A stretch of DNA of 64,000 nucleotides from Blasia pusilla (GCA_050084515.1 CM114274.1:13888001-13952000); one strand, 5' to 3'; shown: positions 24,521-35,735, counted from the stretch's first letter. Notes: a model not told the origin generated them from the letters alone. Made by a program: numbers and translations.

Positions 24521-24685
24521 ATGGCTCTGGATGGCGAATGCATCAAGCGGAGACGGAAGCGGCCCTCACCAGCTCAGCTCGTCACTTCAGCAGACAATCC
24601 ACCACGAACAGAGTCCCGACTCAAAATAGTGATCAGCGAGAGGGCAATTTGCAAATCTGTGCACTCACCCGTCAGTGATTTTGGA
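24521..24685 (+). CDS. possible captured first exon, unknown protein
   Basis: The frame opens with ATG after a GA-rich leader (CAACAAAGAACAAAGA-ATG) and encodes MALDGECIKRRRKRPSPAQL and about 35 further residues. The IKRRRKRP cluster resembles a nuclear localisation signal. A good splice-donor word, GAC-GTAAGC, ends it at about 24685; the frame runs on to 24871 without a family match. It is on the opposite strand to the CACTA genes. CACTA elements often capture host gene pieces; that is inference here. I do not recognise the protein. Confidence 0.3.
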
Positions 24686-25139
24686 CGTAAGCTCTATCCC
24701 CGATCTTTTCCAACCTTCACACTGTCCTCACCAAAATCTCGCCGCCTTCGACATCAAGATCTCCCTGCCTTCGACAACATACACTTGCGATATTTTTCTC
24801 AAGCTTTAGATTACAAGCTCTCTCTTTGGTCGCACCCTCTCTCCTTTCCTTGTCTTTCTTGTAGTCTATGAGTTACTCAAAACTCTCTCTCATAGCGTTT
24901 CTAAAGGAAAAATGCGGGAATGCACACGGAAGAGGCTGGGGAATGTGCAAAGTCCGGACTCTTCCTCTTCCGAAGGAGCTGCATGAAACGCCGAACGTGG
25001 AATCACACGTGATAAGCCGCTAGGACTCAATATGCCACGTCAACCATTGGAAAAATAGGTACCGAACACTTGCTTCAAATCGGAGTAAGTGTTCATGCGT
25101 GTCCATGATTTGTGGGATACAATACATTCCAATAAAAAC

Positions 25140-25930
25140 ATTTTTTTCAATGACATGAAACTACTACAAGAACTCGAAACAATTCTACGCAATGCCCTCC
25201 TTCTCCTTCTTGAAACCTCCTTCTCTATCAAGGGTCCAAAAAACAAGAAACTTTTCCTAAACACCCACCCCAACCCCAGGAACACACGGAAGAAGAAAAA
25301 ACTTCAAATGATCACTCACACATTGAATTAAAAATCGTAATCCCTAAATAAGGACTTTGATTTTTGGTACTAGCATAGAGGGCTAGGGGATAGATCGGAA
25401 CCGTTGAAATTGTGGAGGCATTAAATAACAAGGCATGTGCCAACTTTCAAGACCATCCAATGGTTGGAAGAAGAGTCAACACCATAATAACATGAAATTG
25501 CAACAATGACTTGAGACAATTCTACTCAATGCCATCATCCACTTGCATGACACCTCTTTTTCTACCCTTCCCCCTCAACGAGGGTTCCAAAAACCAAGGA
25601 AATTTTCCTACACCTAAATCCCAACCAGGAACACAAGGAAAAAGAAAAAACTTCAAATGACCACTCACACATTGAATTAAAAATCGTAATCCCTAAATAA
25701 GGACTTTGATTTTTGGTACTAGCATAGAGGGCTAGGGGATAGATCGGAACCGTTGAAATTGTGGAGGCATTAAATAACAAGGCATGTGCCAACTTTCAAG
25801 ACCATCCAATGGTTGGAAGAAGAGTCAACACCATAATAACATGAAATTGCAACAACGACTCGAAACAATCCTACTCAATGCCCTCTCCCCCATCATGAGG
25901 CTCTTTTGACCCTCCCCCTCAACAGGGGTC
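25140..25930. repeat. 350-bp tandem repeat near the CACTA 5' end
   Basis: A block of about 200 bases at 25303-25505 recurs nearly unchanged at 25653-25855 (offset 350). It begins ACTTCAAATGA-CACTCACA and ends TAACATGAAATTGCAACAA. The bases before each copy (CTCAATGCC ... AGGGTTCCAAAAA-CAAG) also match, and a third, diverged unit follows to about 26060. Subterminal tandem repeats are usual in CACTA elements. Confidence 0.9.
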
Positions 25931-26084
25931 CAGGAAGTCGATTTGAGAGAGAATTAATGCAAAGTCTTGTGCTTACTTTTATCACCATCTTTTGGTTGGA
26001 TGAAAAGATATCTCCATGTTAACATGAAAATGACACAAGGACTCTAAATAATCCTACTCAAAATGGGAGCATGAAATCATTTAA

Positions 26085-26306
26085 ACATATGAGTCATTGC
26101 TTATGACTCATCTTTACTAGGCGAGTGAAACAAGTCTGACTCGTCATGACTAGTGGGTATTGAAAACTTCTTTAGTCATAAGGAGATGACTCAATGAGTT
26201 GTACAACCCTAAATTTTATGACTAAACCATTTAAGTACTAATTTGAGTCATTCTTTTGGTGAGTCATTTAAAGTCTAGTCATAAAAACCACCCATTTCTT
26301 CTAGTG
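26085..26306. repeat. CACTA right terminal and subterminal region
   Basis: ATGACT, GAGTCAT and GACTAG words recur about every 20-30 bases. The end reads ATTTCTTCTAGTG, the exact complement of the left terminus. CAC follows at 26307-26309 as target duplication. Confidence 0.9.
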
Positions 26307-26420
26307 CACATGCTATGATAGGTTTTCATAGAATAGGAACAATACTTGCACTGCCATTTGCTTGATGTTCCACCTTCCAGTACTACGGAGGGCGCGGCGG
26401 AGCTCGGAGGAGGGCTTGGC
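26307..26420 (-). pseudogene. hAT transposase N-terminal part (BED finger start), separated by the CACTA insertion
   Basis: On the minus strand, an in-frame stretch (proline/serine-rich, then GGTSSKWQCKYC) leads up to the CACTA insertion site. KWQCKYC is the first zinc-binding half of a BED finger. Taking out the CACTA and one CAC copy joins ...YHS to MVDGGAFYTRE of the 13225-12857 frame with no shift; the C and H residues of the second half follow (HHAKLCVKVPP). A stop lies upstream at about 26430, so the true start would be in another exon or is lost. Confidence 0.8.
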
Positions 26421-27055
26421 GGGTTCTACGGGATGGCGGTGGGGATGGGAAGGAGACTGATGGTGGGATGGAGGATGGAGGGGGGTCGTGTGTTATATCA
26501 AAATGGAGATTCCGACTTCCTCTACGTTCTGATTTGTACCGTCAATCTTCTAGTGAAGTATTTTTCATTTTATTTTGTTTTGTAGGTTTTTGTTGTTTTA
26601 GGGTTTCTCATGTAGGTATTAGGGTCCTCTTTGTTGTCTCGTTTTGTTGTAATCCTTTGAATGTTTCCAAGACAACTCATGTTGTTATTTCACACCACCC
26701 CTTTTTTTTTCTCTATGTCCTTATTCTGTAGCCACACACGTTCCTCGTTCACGTTTGACCCATGTTTTTCTCCCTTATCCCACTCTATTCCCATCTATTT
26801 TTTCCATCTATTCTTTTTCCATATCACTAGTACCTCCATACTATCTCTACATTATTTGGGGAAGGGGTTGGGCCATATGTCATAGGTGAAGATGGTAGAT
26901 GAGAGTTCATACTAGGGAGAGCATTTCCGTGGACAGGAAGAGAGTCGGTTACCATTAGGGCTAGTTTGAATGGGGGTTGTGGGGCGGATTTTGGTGGGGT
27001 TTGTCTCTCGAGTTTGACCAAGGGGGTCATGTTCTCTTCTTGGTGAGAGGTGTCC

Positions 27056-27523
27056 ATGCCTCGACCCAAATTGGCCCCTCGCGTAGGGGCTCGTGGGTCG
27101 TCTAGCCGGGATACGAAATGCCCTTGTTGTCCCGAATTCTTCACTCGTTTAGAAATTCGGAACCATTTAGCGGCTAAACATCCAGACTTTGATAGATTCG
27201 GATGGGTGGTTCCTCCGGTCAATCATGGATGCTCACCGGTGCTTCATGCATCATCGCCCCCTCCCAAAGCATGGGAGTGGTTGAGGTCCCACCTTGGCAG
27301 CATCACAAGTCTCTTTGAGACCCATTTTTCCTGCCCGAGGTTGTTTCATAGGATCCCCCATGCTATTCGGGATGAGTTTTGCCAATCTTTCATCCTTCCC
27401 TTATCTAGGATCGCACTTGATCCTATGGATGAGCTCTCGTGGTATCTACTACTTCTCCTTCCACGATGGTGTCTTTGCTATACCCGAGGAGGGAAGGCTG
27501 GCCATAGAGAGGTTGTGGCCTGA
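27056..27523 (+). pseudogene. R2-like ORF, N-terminal zinc finger
   Basis: After a basic start (MPRPKLAPRVGARG) the frame has a C2H2 finger, C-x2-C-x11-H-x4-H, in KCPCCPEFFTRLEIRNHLAAKH. Such a finger binds target DNA in R2-type elements. A long helical region follows (WEWLRSHL, CQSFILPLSRIALDP). The frame shifts near 27440; the neighbouring frame continues as YYFSFHDGVFAIPEEGR. Confidence 0.75.
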
Positions 27524-27989
27524 TTGGGGCACTTCCGAGGAGGTGATTGGGATCAGTTAAGTGGCATATGCTAGAGGTAGCACTCACGTGGTTTATGAGA
27601 AAATCTTGTAGGCGCAGATTGCGACAATGTAGGAGACTTGGGCAAGTCGGGAGTACTATGGCGGGGCATGCTCCGCCCATGGATATGGCTCCTCCTTCCC
27701 CTTTGCTACCATCGACGCCCATTGGAGGCTGACTCAATGAGTTGACATCCCTAGCATTTATGCGTGACTTCCAAACCACGACCTTATGCCTAGACCCGTC
27801 CCTCTTTGCACGTGCACATTCGGGCATTCCCCTAGGATAGTCATTTGGAGGGTTGTCTATGATGTAAAAACACCCGTGATTGCTTTCCCTCCGAGGACTC
27901 GCTAGCGGCTTTTCCAAGTTAGGTTGCCTCTTACCTAGCTAGGGAATAGTAGAAGTATTGGGGCGGGCAACTTTTGGCGTTATCGAAGG

Positions 27990-28900
27990 AGGGTGGAGGG
28001 ATCCGTCCAATTGCCATAGGGGAGGTGCTCTTGCGGTTGGTGAGTCGCACTATCGCTTTGCAGTTCCGTGAGGCTTTCCAGTCACATCTGAGTCCGCACT
28101 AGTTCGGTGTTGCCACGCAAGCCGGTTATGAGGCTGTAGCCTTAGGTTTGAGGGCTTGTTTAGATATACATCCCGAGTGGATCGTTCTCCAAGTTGATGT
28201 AGAGAACACCTTTAACTTAGTGTCTCAGGCAGCTATCTTCACGGAGCTGAGAGATGCAGGGGGTCCCATAGCGAGCCTGATTCCCTTCATGCATGCTTTT
28301 TATGGGGCCCCCTTGGCTCTCTATTTTCACCACGGTAGGTTTGAAGAGGAGGTCACGGTCTTGGATTCTGCTACCGAGATCGTCAAGGTGATCCCTTGGG
28401 TGGTGCATTGTTTGCTTTGGCTCATTATCGAGCGGTTCTTTCTACGGTGGAGGCTTTCCCGGTTGCATTTTCCGTTTGTTGGCTGAGGATACTCACATTT
28501 TCGGCCCTAGAGACTTGCATGTTCCTGCATTTCAGCACTTTTCAGCACAGTTGGCATACGTCGGCCTCGCGGTGAAGGTGGGAAAGTGCAAGGATTGGTC
28601 TTCATTAGGCTTGTCAGCGGATATTCATTTACCCGAGGGTTTTTTGACACCTGCTAGAGGGCTTCGCATCTTGGGAGTCCCACTCGGGAGCCAAGACTTT
28701 GTATCGAGTTTTGTGGCGGCGGCTCTTACCGAGGATCTTCTTCATGTCGATGATCTCACGAGGATTGGTGACCCTCAAGTAGCTTATGGAATCCTATCAT
28801 CATGTTTTGCTCGTAGACCTGGTTATTTGTGTAGAACCGTGTGGGCGACTAGCCATATTTCTTCCTTGTATATATCCTTTGATAGAAAGATTATGTAGGC
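27990..28900 (+). pseudogene. R2-like reverse transcriptase domain
   Basis: In shifting frames I read RPIAIGEVLLRLVSRTIALQF, QFGVATQAGYEAV, WIVLQVDVENTFN, LLAEDTHIFG and GLRILGVPLGSQDF. These are reverse-transcriptase motifs of a family common in algae and early plants (RPIAVGE-L-RLV, DV-NAFN, ADDTHI, VLGVPLGS). The catalytic ADD box reads AED here, so the enzyme would be dead even without the frameshifts. The template-joining region follows, with ALTEDLLHVDDLTRIGDPQVAYGIL. Confidence 0.8.
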
Positions 28901-29229
28901 GTTTGGGGATCTTCTAGGACCCGGCTCATTAGAGTCATGGGGAGGTGAAGAGGCTTCTTGGCTGATTGCCTTTGGTGGAGTAGGTCTCATAGCTGGGGAG
29001 TTAGTGGCGTCTTCAGCCTTTTTAGGAGTTGGGCCATTGTAGCACCCCTCCTTTGCTCCCGATTTTTGGTTAGGGATAGGCTACTTTTATAGCACGTTTG
29101 AGGTTGAGGATGGTCTTTTCCCACTTGGTCTTCACTCTGGGGCTTGTAGAGACTCCTTTCTTGTTGAGGCTAGAGGGTTCCTCCGGCTTTCTCTTCCCTA
29201 GTTACCTCCAAGGGGATGCGGGCTCCAAT

Positions 29230-30012
29230 CTTCTTTGATGGAAGCCCACTTTGATGCATTGTTTAGAGCTACTATGTCGGACGGGAATATCCCCATGGAG
29301 GTTCGGGCCCGTATTCGCTCTTGCTCTAGAAAGGGGTGCCGACGGGCTTGCCCCAACCAACGGTGGTTGGTTCGACACATTCTGAAAGTGCGAGTCCGGA
29401 TCCACTTGGTGTACATTTGCACGGTGTCGGTTGGGGTGAGGATAGCCACTCACGATGCTAAACATGAGATATTATGTTCTCTATTGCTCGGGAGAGTGGA
29501 TTCCATGTACAAAAGAGAGGCACTACTCCATCAGGATTCCCTTATCCGTCATGGATCTCTACATGACGAGGGAGTGCGAGGTGGTGGTAGCGGATGTTGT
29601 AGTGACGGATCCTACGCGGGAGGCGGTGCGAGCCCAAGTGGTAGCACAAGGGAGATTGCTACAAGGAGCGGCGGTCAAGAAGACCCACATTTGTAGTCGA
29701 CTTCATGAAGGACATCGATTTATCCCCCTAGCCATTGAGATGTACGGGGCGATGGGGGAGAAGTTTGACTCGTTCCTTACGGATTGCGCCCATCATCTCC
29801 AGTCGAGAAATGGGTTGTCCTTAGCCACTGCGATACTTTATTTTTATTGTAGGCAACGGGTCTCCATAGCTTTGCAGCGCGTCCAGGAAAATGGGCTTCT
29901 GCGACGGGCTCAGGCGGTTGGAGACGCCAATGCAAGAGGCCCACTTAGTATTAGTCATAGTTCTCTAGGTGTTGCTGATATTGTCTCTGCTGTTGGTGAT
30001 TTTGGTCGTTAG
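29230..30012 (+). pseudogene. R2-like C-terminal endonuclease region
   Basis: The region starts with the degenerate zinc-knuckle block (PDPLGVHLHG) and then, in the frame ending at 30012, reads ECEVVVADVVVTDPTRE, KKTH, HRFIPLAIEMYGAMG and a helical tail. The Asp/Glu/Lys arrangement (DVVVTDP ... K ... PLAIE) fits a restriction-like endonuclease that nicks target DNA for target-primed reverse transcription. The 54-kb copy shares almost all of it. About 65 bases present in the 1-400 copy are deleted before the knuckle. Confidence 0.75.
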
Positions 30013-30120
30013 GGAGGAAGGGCCCCTTCTTTCTCCTCGGGGCGGGTTTCGGCCTCTTAAGGTCTATTTTTTGGGTATCCATGCCCCCTGTTTTGTATCG
30101 TGATGGGTTTCCCATCCTTT

Positions 30121-31845
30121 TTCTACATACATATATATATATTATTCTGATCTTCTTCCCAATGTTCCTTCACAATCTGCTCGAGTTCTGTGGTTTTGGT
30201 CATGACTACAGTCACTCACTAACCCCACCCAACAATATTTGGAAAATTTGCAATAATTTACTATGTCAATATTAGTATATATCTATTAGTAAAATTTATG
30301 CAAATTACACCAAATATTGTCTGTGAATGCTCCAATAACAAAACTTGGAACACTCATTATAAACAAGAAAGATCAATATGCTAACTTAGATAAGCAAAAT
30401 ACCTTTAGTATCAGGGTTATCTAGTGGCAAAACATATTCTTACTTATCAAATTCAGCTATCTATGGAGAAAAAAAACTTCCAAGAGAGAGAGAGAGTGGA
30501 GTAGAATGGAGTAGATTTTTAGTCCAGAGGAAGCCGATCTGGCTTATGGGACCCCTTCTACATGTGTGAAATTGACATCGCATGTGGCATGCACCTTTAT
30601 ATCTAGATTTGGGGTTCTTATTGAGAAGATTTTTTTTTTTCTTTCTTTGTGAAGGCATGGAATTTTATCCATATTTTTAACCCCGGAGCATAGTCAAGGC
30701 ACACAAGGCGTGCTCTCTCTCGAACATGGACCATCCATGCCCTAGGTAAGGGACGCCACTGCCCTCGGGTTGAGACCGCCCCCCATTGTCCAAGGTGAAA
30801 GTTGAACCCAAGACCCCTTCAATAGATAGATTCATACATACATAGATGAATGAATGGAGGAATGAGATTGTGAGGGTATACAAAAAATGAGCAATTTTAT
30901 ATAGGGGAGTATGGAAGGAAGAGAATGAATCCTTCTTACTCCCCAAATCATCTATCCCCATTTACAATTGATTACGAAACCATCTCCATTAATTTTCTTT
31001 AATAAACTTATTTTTATTCTCCTATTAGATTCCTGCTTGACCTAACCTAACTTCTTCATCTAGTTTAAATTTCCAACAAACCTATTTTGCAATACAACCA
31101 CCCTATTCAAATCTATTTTAATATTGTCATTCCTTTCTCCACCACTAGGATCCCAAATTCATCAATTCCTTATTTCTAACTAACCTATATTTTCCCACAA
31201 CAACCCTATTCCAACCTCTCAAATCGTCAATCATCCAAACCATAATAGTGACAAAATTTATTTCATACCTCACTAAAATCACAGGGCCTGCCCACAACCC
31301 CTGGCATGTGATTCCCAAGAATGCATGCCTCGCACCCTATGGTGCAAGCCATCCGCGATCTCCCGGCCCTCTGGCTATTGAGCCCGAGCCCCACCCTACC
31401 CACGGAGACTCCAGGCCGCAAGCATTTGAAGAGGGGGCAATCAGCCCATAGCGGGCTTGGTCATTCGGCTTGCATGGAGCTCCCATGCCCGAAGTGGTCG
31501 GGCTTCAAGGTGCACCCTAGCCCACAAGCGGGTTACTAGGCTGCATTGTTTGCTTTGGCTTAGAGATCATTATCGACGGACGGGCCAGGGCCCGCACTCT
31601 AGCCCGCATGCGAGCTCATGGGCCCGCAACCTAGCTTTCCACGTTGGCTTTTCCCCGTTTCGGTTGGCTTCACGGCCCGTATGTAGGTCCACGACCTAGC
31701 CCTAGAAGCTTGTTCCAGCAGGCCCCTGCGTCGCTCACTTGCAGCTCGCGTCGTGACTGAGGCCCGCACCCTTCATCGGAGCCCACACTAGTAGCCTGCA
31801 AGTGGAGCCCATACGGTCAATCTGGGCACCACAAAACCCCGTGCT
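30121..31845. other. no recognised gene
   Basis: The first half is AT-rich with a poly-T stretch (30630) and a short GA run (30484-30497). From 31260 the sequence becomes GC-rich with many GCCCGC/GGGCCC words, giving long accidental frames on both strands. No family motif is visible. Confidence 0.5.
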
Positions 31846-31927
31846 CGCGCCCGATGTTCCATGTCCGTGGTCATGTGCGGACATGTCCGTCCCATGGACG
31901 GACTTATTTGTTTCCGTGCAACCTTGA
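31846..31927. mobile_element. MITE fragment, same family as 33938-34229
   Basis: It shares CCATGTCCGTGG, GGACATGTCCGTC and the terminal GCAACCTTGA with the complete MITE. Only one end is present. It contains a GTCCGTC/GACGGAC hairpin. Confidence 0.55.
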
Positions 31928-32361
31928 GAATGTTCTGATGACTCATTGGAGGAGGATAGAGTTGATTGAGGGATACTCGAGGAGACATTCAAAAGAAATT
32001 GGAAGTGTATTACAGCCTTGGAGTTTCCCCCTTTTTTGACTATAGACATAACTTAGAGCTGAAGATGATAATCGATTACTTCGATTTGGTCACCTTACTC
32101 AGAGTACATGGTTGATCTCTATGATTTTGTAGACATGCAAAGATTATGTTGAGTTCAATTAAATCAAAAGGAGGTAAGGAATTAAATATATTAAGATGTA
32201 AGAGATTCTTTATATCGACATGATTATTATGTCAATATAATATCTCCCAAACCTAGCCCCATCTATATCATATAGATTGGGCGAGGTTTGGAAGACGTGG
32301 TATTTTTCTTTCTTCTTTTAGTAAAGGGCTATATCATACACTTTAATTATATCAACATGCA

Positions 32362-32778
32362 ATGATCATGGTAAGGCACTTTGGAAAATTCTTTTTTTTT
32401 TCCATCGCATACATTGCCAATCCCAAGTGGGAAAAGATTACATTGGCATTGTTATTAATTATGAAGAGGCATATCTTGGGTCAGGTTTTGGGATGTATTC
32501 GTGTGGTGGAGTTTCAAAAAAAAGACTTATCATATCTCTATGTGTTGATTATTTTCAGACATGAGGACAATCCATGTACCAATTTGAATTATGATAATAT
32601 TATCTTACTTGAAATTCTTGATTTGATCATGCATCCAAGACTCTATTCTATTGTGGCTAATTGCATGGTTCATGGTTTCAATGGAGACTTAAATGGAAAT
32701 GCTCCATGTGTGGATAGGGAAACAAAAAAGTACCAAAGGATATCCCAACGCTTTCGCGGTTCTCACTTTGCAAACTGA
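32362..32778 (+). pseudogene. Helitron Rep domain (HUH motif destroyed)
   Basis: Residues 1-30 give MVRHFGKFFFFSIAYIANPKW, the usual start of the Helitron-like N domain (R-FGKPD-F-T-TCNP-W). VVEFQKKDLSYLYVLI follows where active elements have EFQKRGLPHAHIL, so both histidines of the HUH motif have become tyrosines. HEDNPCT, LYSIVANCMVHG and APC fit the rest. The Rep nuclease would nick and join DNA during rolling-circle transposition; this one cannot bind its metal. Confidence 0.8.
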
Positions 32779-33339
32779 AAATGGTTATCCAATCTATCAA
32801 TGGTACTTAAGCTATTAATTTCTTAATGAACTCTTAAGTTAGAGCTTCATCTAGGATATGGGTTTCTTTTATTGTATTTGTTGTATGTCTTTGAGTTATC
32901 TTGGATCTCTTCTAATATTTTTTTTGGTTACATACGCTAGATCGAACTATAGAAAGAAGATTATCAAATGCAACATGTGCTTGGATAATTGATAGATGTG
33001 GCATATAATCCTTTATTGTATATCCTCTTTGATTATCATTTTAATTTGGAGATCACAAACAATATTTCTACGTTAAAATAATTTTGTAAATATGTTTATG
33101 AGGGATTTAATGATGTATCATGTAAGGCCTCAAAAGATATAGATACGTTCACGAAAATGGAGGTTATTAATGGGATAGACTCATTTCTCAATCCAAGATA
33201 ACCTTTACAAAATTTGATTCTCTTCTCAATTCCAATAGTTTTTTTTTTGGATTGAAATTATGTATATCGAAGTCTATAAAGTAATTTATCTTATAATTGT
33301 ATGAAGGTATATATCTTCTTCAGAGGCAAGTTGGCAACT

Positions 33340-33690
33340 TTTCAAGTTCAATTTCCATGCTGAACAACCAATTGTTATGAGATTGGTTGTTCATCTACCA
33401 TAGGCATAAACGATCTTCTTCAATAATTATGGGATGAGTGAGGATATTTTACAAAGAAATAGGGGGATTATCTCAACTCAATAGTTTTTGACTAATCAAC
33501 TTGATCAAATGGCTGGAGAATATTTATATGATCTTGATTTTCCTTTATATTATCGTAAGAGTAAAAATTATGGGTTCGTAGAGTATAGAGAAGAAACGGA
33601 TGGAGTTATCCTACTGGAGGTTTATACCTTACTCATCCAAGTAACACTGCATGTAGTATTGTGCTTCTGTAGCCACTTTTGAAATGTAGA
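33340..33690 (+). pseudogene. Helitron region between Rep and helicase
   Basis: MRLVVHLP (33376) matches the R-x-x-VHLP-x-x-Q segment, and the frame from 33488 reads TNQLDQMAGEYLYDLDFPLYYRKSKN, matching the NQ-D-A-YLYQDFP--YVW-K stretch of plant Helitrons. Stops interrupt the join. Confidence 0.65.
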
Positions 33691-33937
33691 TTGAGACTCT
33701 TATCTTACCTTAGAAATATTAATGTAATGAAATGAGTGGTTTCTGTTTGATACTAAATAATCTAACCAATTACATATATTTCTACAATTGATTGTAAAAT
33801 ATCACTGATTGCAATTACTTCTTCATCATGTTCGAGGTACGACTTTCTATAAATAAACACTTGAGAACTATATATGGAGTCGTATACACAACTTTTAAGG
33901 AAGTTGCTATTCAATTGGGACTTCTTGAGGATGACAA

Positions 33938-34229
33938 TCAAGGTTGCGTATGGACAAAGTCTGTGTCCGTGGACTTATGTCCGTCCTATGGAAGGACTTG
34001 TCCATATGGGCCCCACCTTTCCCTTCTTTCTTATTCCCCTTACTTGCCTTCGTGTTCCATACTCCCCCATTTCTTCCTCCCTCCACCTCCACTCCCTCCT
34101 CCCTCATTGCTCCTCTCATCCTTTCCTGCCTTCCATCATAGACTAAAAGAGTGGGTCCCATCTCTTGGAACCCATATCCGTGGACATGTCCAAACTTACC
34201 CGTCCATGTCCATTTTTGTGCAACCATGA
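33938..34229. mobile_element. MITE, 292 bp, with TGACAA target duplication
   Basis: Ends are TCAAGGTTGC and GCAACCATGA, inverted repeats with one mismatch in ten. TGACAA flanks it on both sides (33932-33937 and 34230-34235). Subterminal GTCCGTGGACAT-like words are also inverted. The centre is a pyrimidine-rich CTCC stretch. Removing it and one duplication copy rejoins the Helitron frame as LLEDD-KKTYDICTG with no shift, which confirms the borders. The superfamily is not certain from a 6-bp duplication. Confidence 0.85.
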
Positions 34230-34769
34230 TGACAAAAAAACTTATGATATTTGCACAGGTTCCTCACTTTGTGGATTATTTGTTGTCATTCTAGCTTATG
34301 ATGTACCTACTAGACCGTAATTTTTTTGTTGTAGTATGGAGTCAATTTTTGGCTTTACTCCCAAAGGATATATCATATGAACGATGTCAAGTAAGCAAAA
34401 GAAATAGACCTTCGATCATCTTTCTTTTTCTTTTTCTTCTTCCAATTCATAATCATATCTTTGGGTTTATTTAGATATATTTGTTGCCCATGTAGAAATT
34501 TAAACAAGAATTCCTAATCTCCCACTTGATGCTTCTATCATTAACATGGCATTAGTGGAAGTATATTATCATTTCCAAGATTAGATAAAGAGATTGTTTG
34601 ATTTTCTAGACATGCCACAACCTAACTTCGAATTTCCTCATTCATGAACACTTTTTGAGGACGAAGCATTCTTATATGATCAAAATAACTTACGTTAACA
34701 AGTTAGAAGTGGAGAGTCATCTTTGAATGATAGACGAAAAATCATTGGGGATGATATACGGTATCAATT

Positions 34770-35640
34770 CGATATCATGACACATAATTCTCTATCTTTT
34801 GTTTTTCATTGATGGCCCATATGGAATAGGGAAGAAAGATCTTCTTAAATAATCTTCTCCTTGCAAGTGTAATAAGGAAGGATGTATTGCTTTAGCCATT
34901 GCATCATCTAGGATAGTTATAACATTATTAGATGGAAGGCGTATAATACAATCGCGCTTCAAGATTCCCATAAATGTTGATGAAAGCTCCACTATTGATA
35001 AAAGCATCAATAGCGGCACGACACATTTCATCTAGAAGATCACACTTATTATATTGGGTGAGGCATCTATGACTTATCATCATGCATTAAATTTGTGAAT
35101 TTTCTCTTACAATATATTATAGGAGTGATATCTCATGACCTTAGGGACATATCTTTTGAGGTAAGATTATTATTTTCCGTGGTTACTTTTGATAGGTTTT
35201 ACCTATCATTTGTCATAGGGGTTGTACCAAAATTATCCAAGCCACCTTAAAAAGATCATATTTATGGTCTCATATAAGGGTGATGAAGCTTACTACAAAC
35301 GTACGAGTTCAAAATCTAGAAGGGGATATGTGTGTTCATCAACAATACCATTTTCGAAAAATCTAGTCCTTTAGAAAACCTGTTGAACAAGCTTTCGCTG
35401 ACTAGTTATTGGAGGCGGGAGAGGATTGTGTACTATTACATACTTCTTTGGGAAAAAAATTTATTTTACTGCAATCTAACATGATTGTTTATAGTAAGAA
35501 TGTAAATGATCTTATTTATATTATATATGGGAGCAATCTTCAAAGGTTTAATGATATCAAATTTTTTAGAGATACAACTATTCTCACATAAAAAAACTAA
35601 TAAAGATATTGATAACATAAATACTAAAGTTATGTCTCAA
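34770..35640 (+). pseudogene. Helitron Pif1-like helicase, N-terminal half
   Basis: In drifting frames I read IDGPYGIGKKDL, a decayed Walker A (GP-GTGKT), then CIALAIASS, LLDGRR and SRFKIPI, matching the ALA-ATSGIAA, L-GGRTAHS and FKIPI sequence of Helitron helicases. VNDLIYIIYG (35511), and IDNINTKVMSQFFGE near 35610 resembling VDEIN-YVL, follow. Stops and indels are frequent. Confidence 0.75.
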
Positions 35641-35735
35641 TTTTTTGGAGAGGTAATGATATGAATTCTTAATATTCTTACTCTAAACAAAAATAACTTC
35701 ATTTTTTCTAATTCATCAAATTTAAAATAATTTGT

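Larger units (their letters stand above)
13223..26306 (-). mobile_element. CACTA (En/Spm-type) DNA transposon, 13,084 bp
   Basis: Both ends carry a perfect 13-bp terminal inverted repeat, CACTAGAAGAAAT, continuing imperfectly for about 20 bases (GGTTTT-ATGACTAG). A CAC target duplication flanks it. Subterminal regions on both sides are packed with ATGACT/AGTCAT words in both orientations, presumably binding sites for the TNPA-like protein. Two minus-strand genes fit the superfamily: a TNP2-type transposase (18328-22154) and a TNPA-like gene (14236-18145). The 5' side, at higher coordinates, contains a 4-kb stretch with no element gene, including a possible captured exon and a 350-bp tandem repeat. 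The 642-codon uninterrupted TNP2 frame suggests fairly recent activity. It sits inside an older hAT gene. Confidence 0.95.
27056..30120 (+). mobile_element. R2/NeSL/Utopia-like non-LTR retrotransposon (restriction-like endonuclease class), decayed
   Basis: The order is N-terminal C2H2 zinc finger, reverse transcriptase, degenerate zinc knuckle, restriction-like endonuclease, then a 3' tail. This is the layout of site-selective non-LTR elements with a C-terminal endonuclease rather than an N-terminal APE-type one. Frameshifts break it into at least five pieces. The 3' tail (30013-30120) shares TTTTGTA-(C/T)-GATGGGTTT-CCATC with the tails of the copies at 38.1 and 53.7 kb. Three other partial copies lie in the window (1-400, 38086-38200, 53646-54295). 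Confidence 0.8.

Noticed and set aside
31248-31700. Overlapping GC-rich open frames as a gene
   Set aside because: Frames are open on both strands because stop codons are rare in GCCCGC-type sequence; no motif or codon pattern supports coding.
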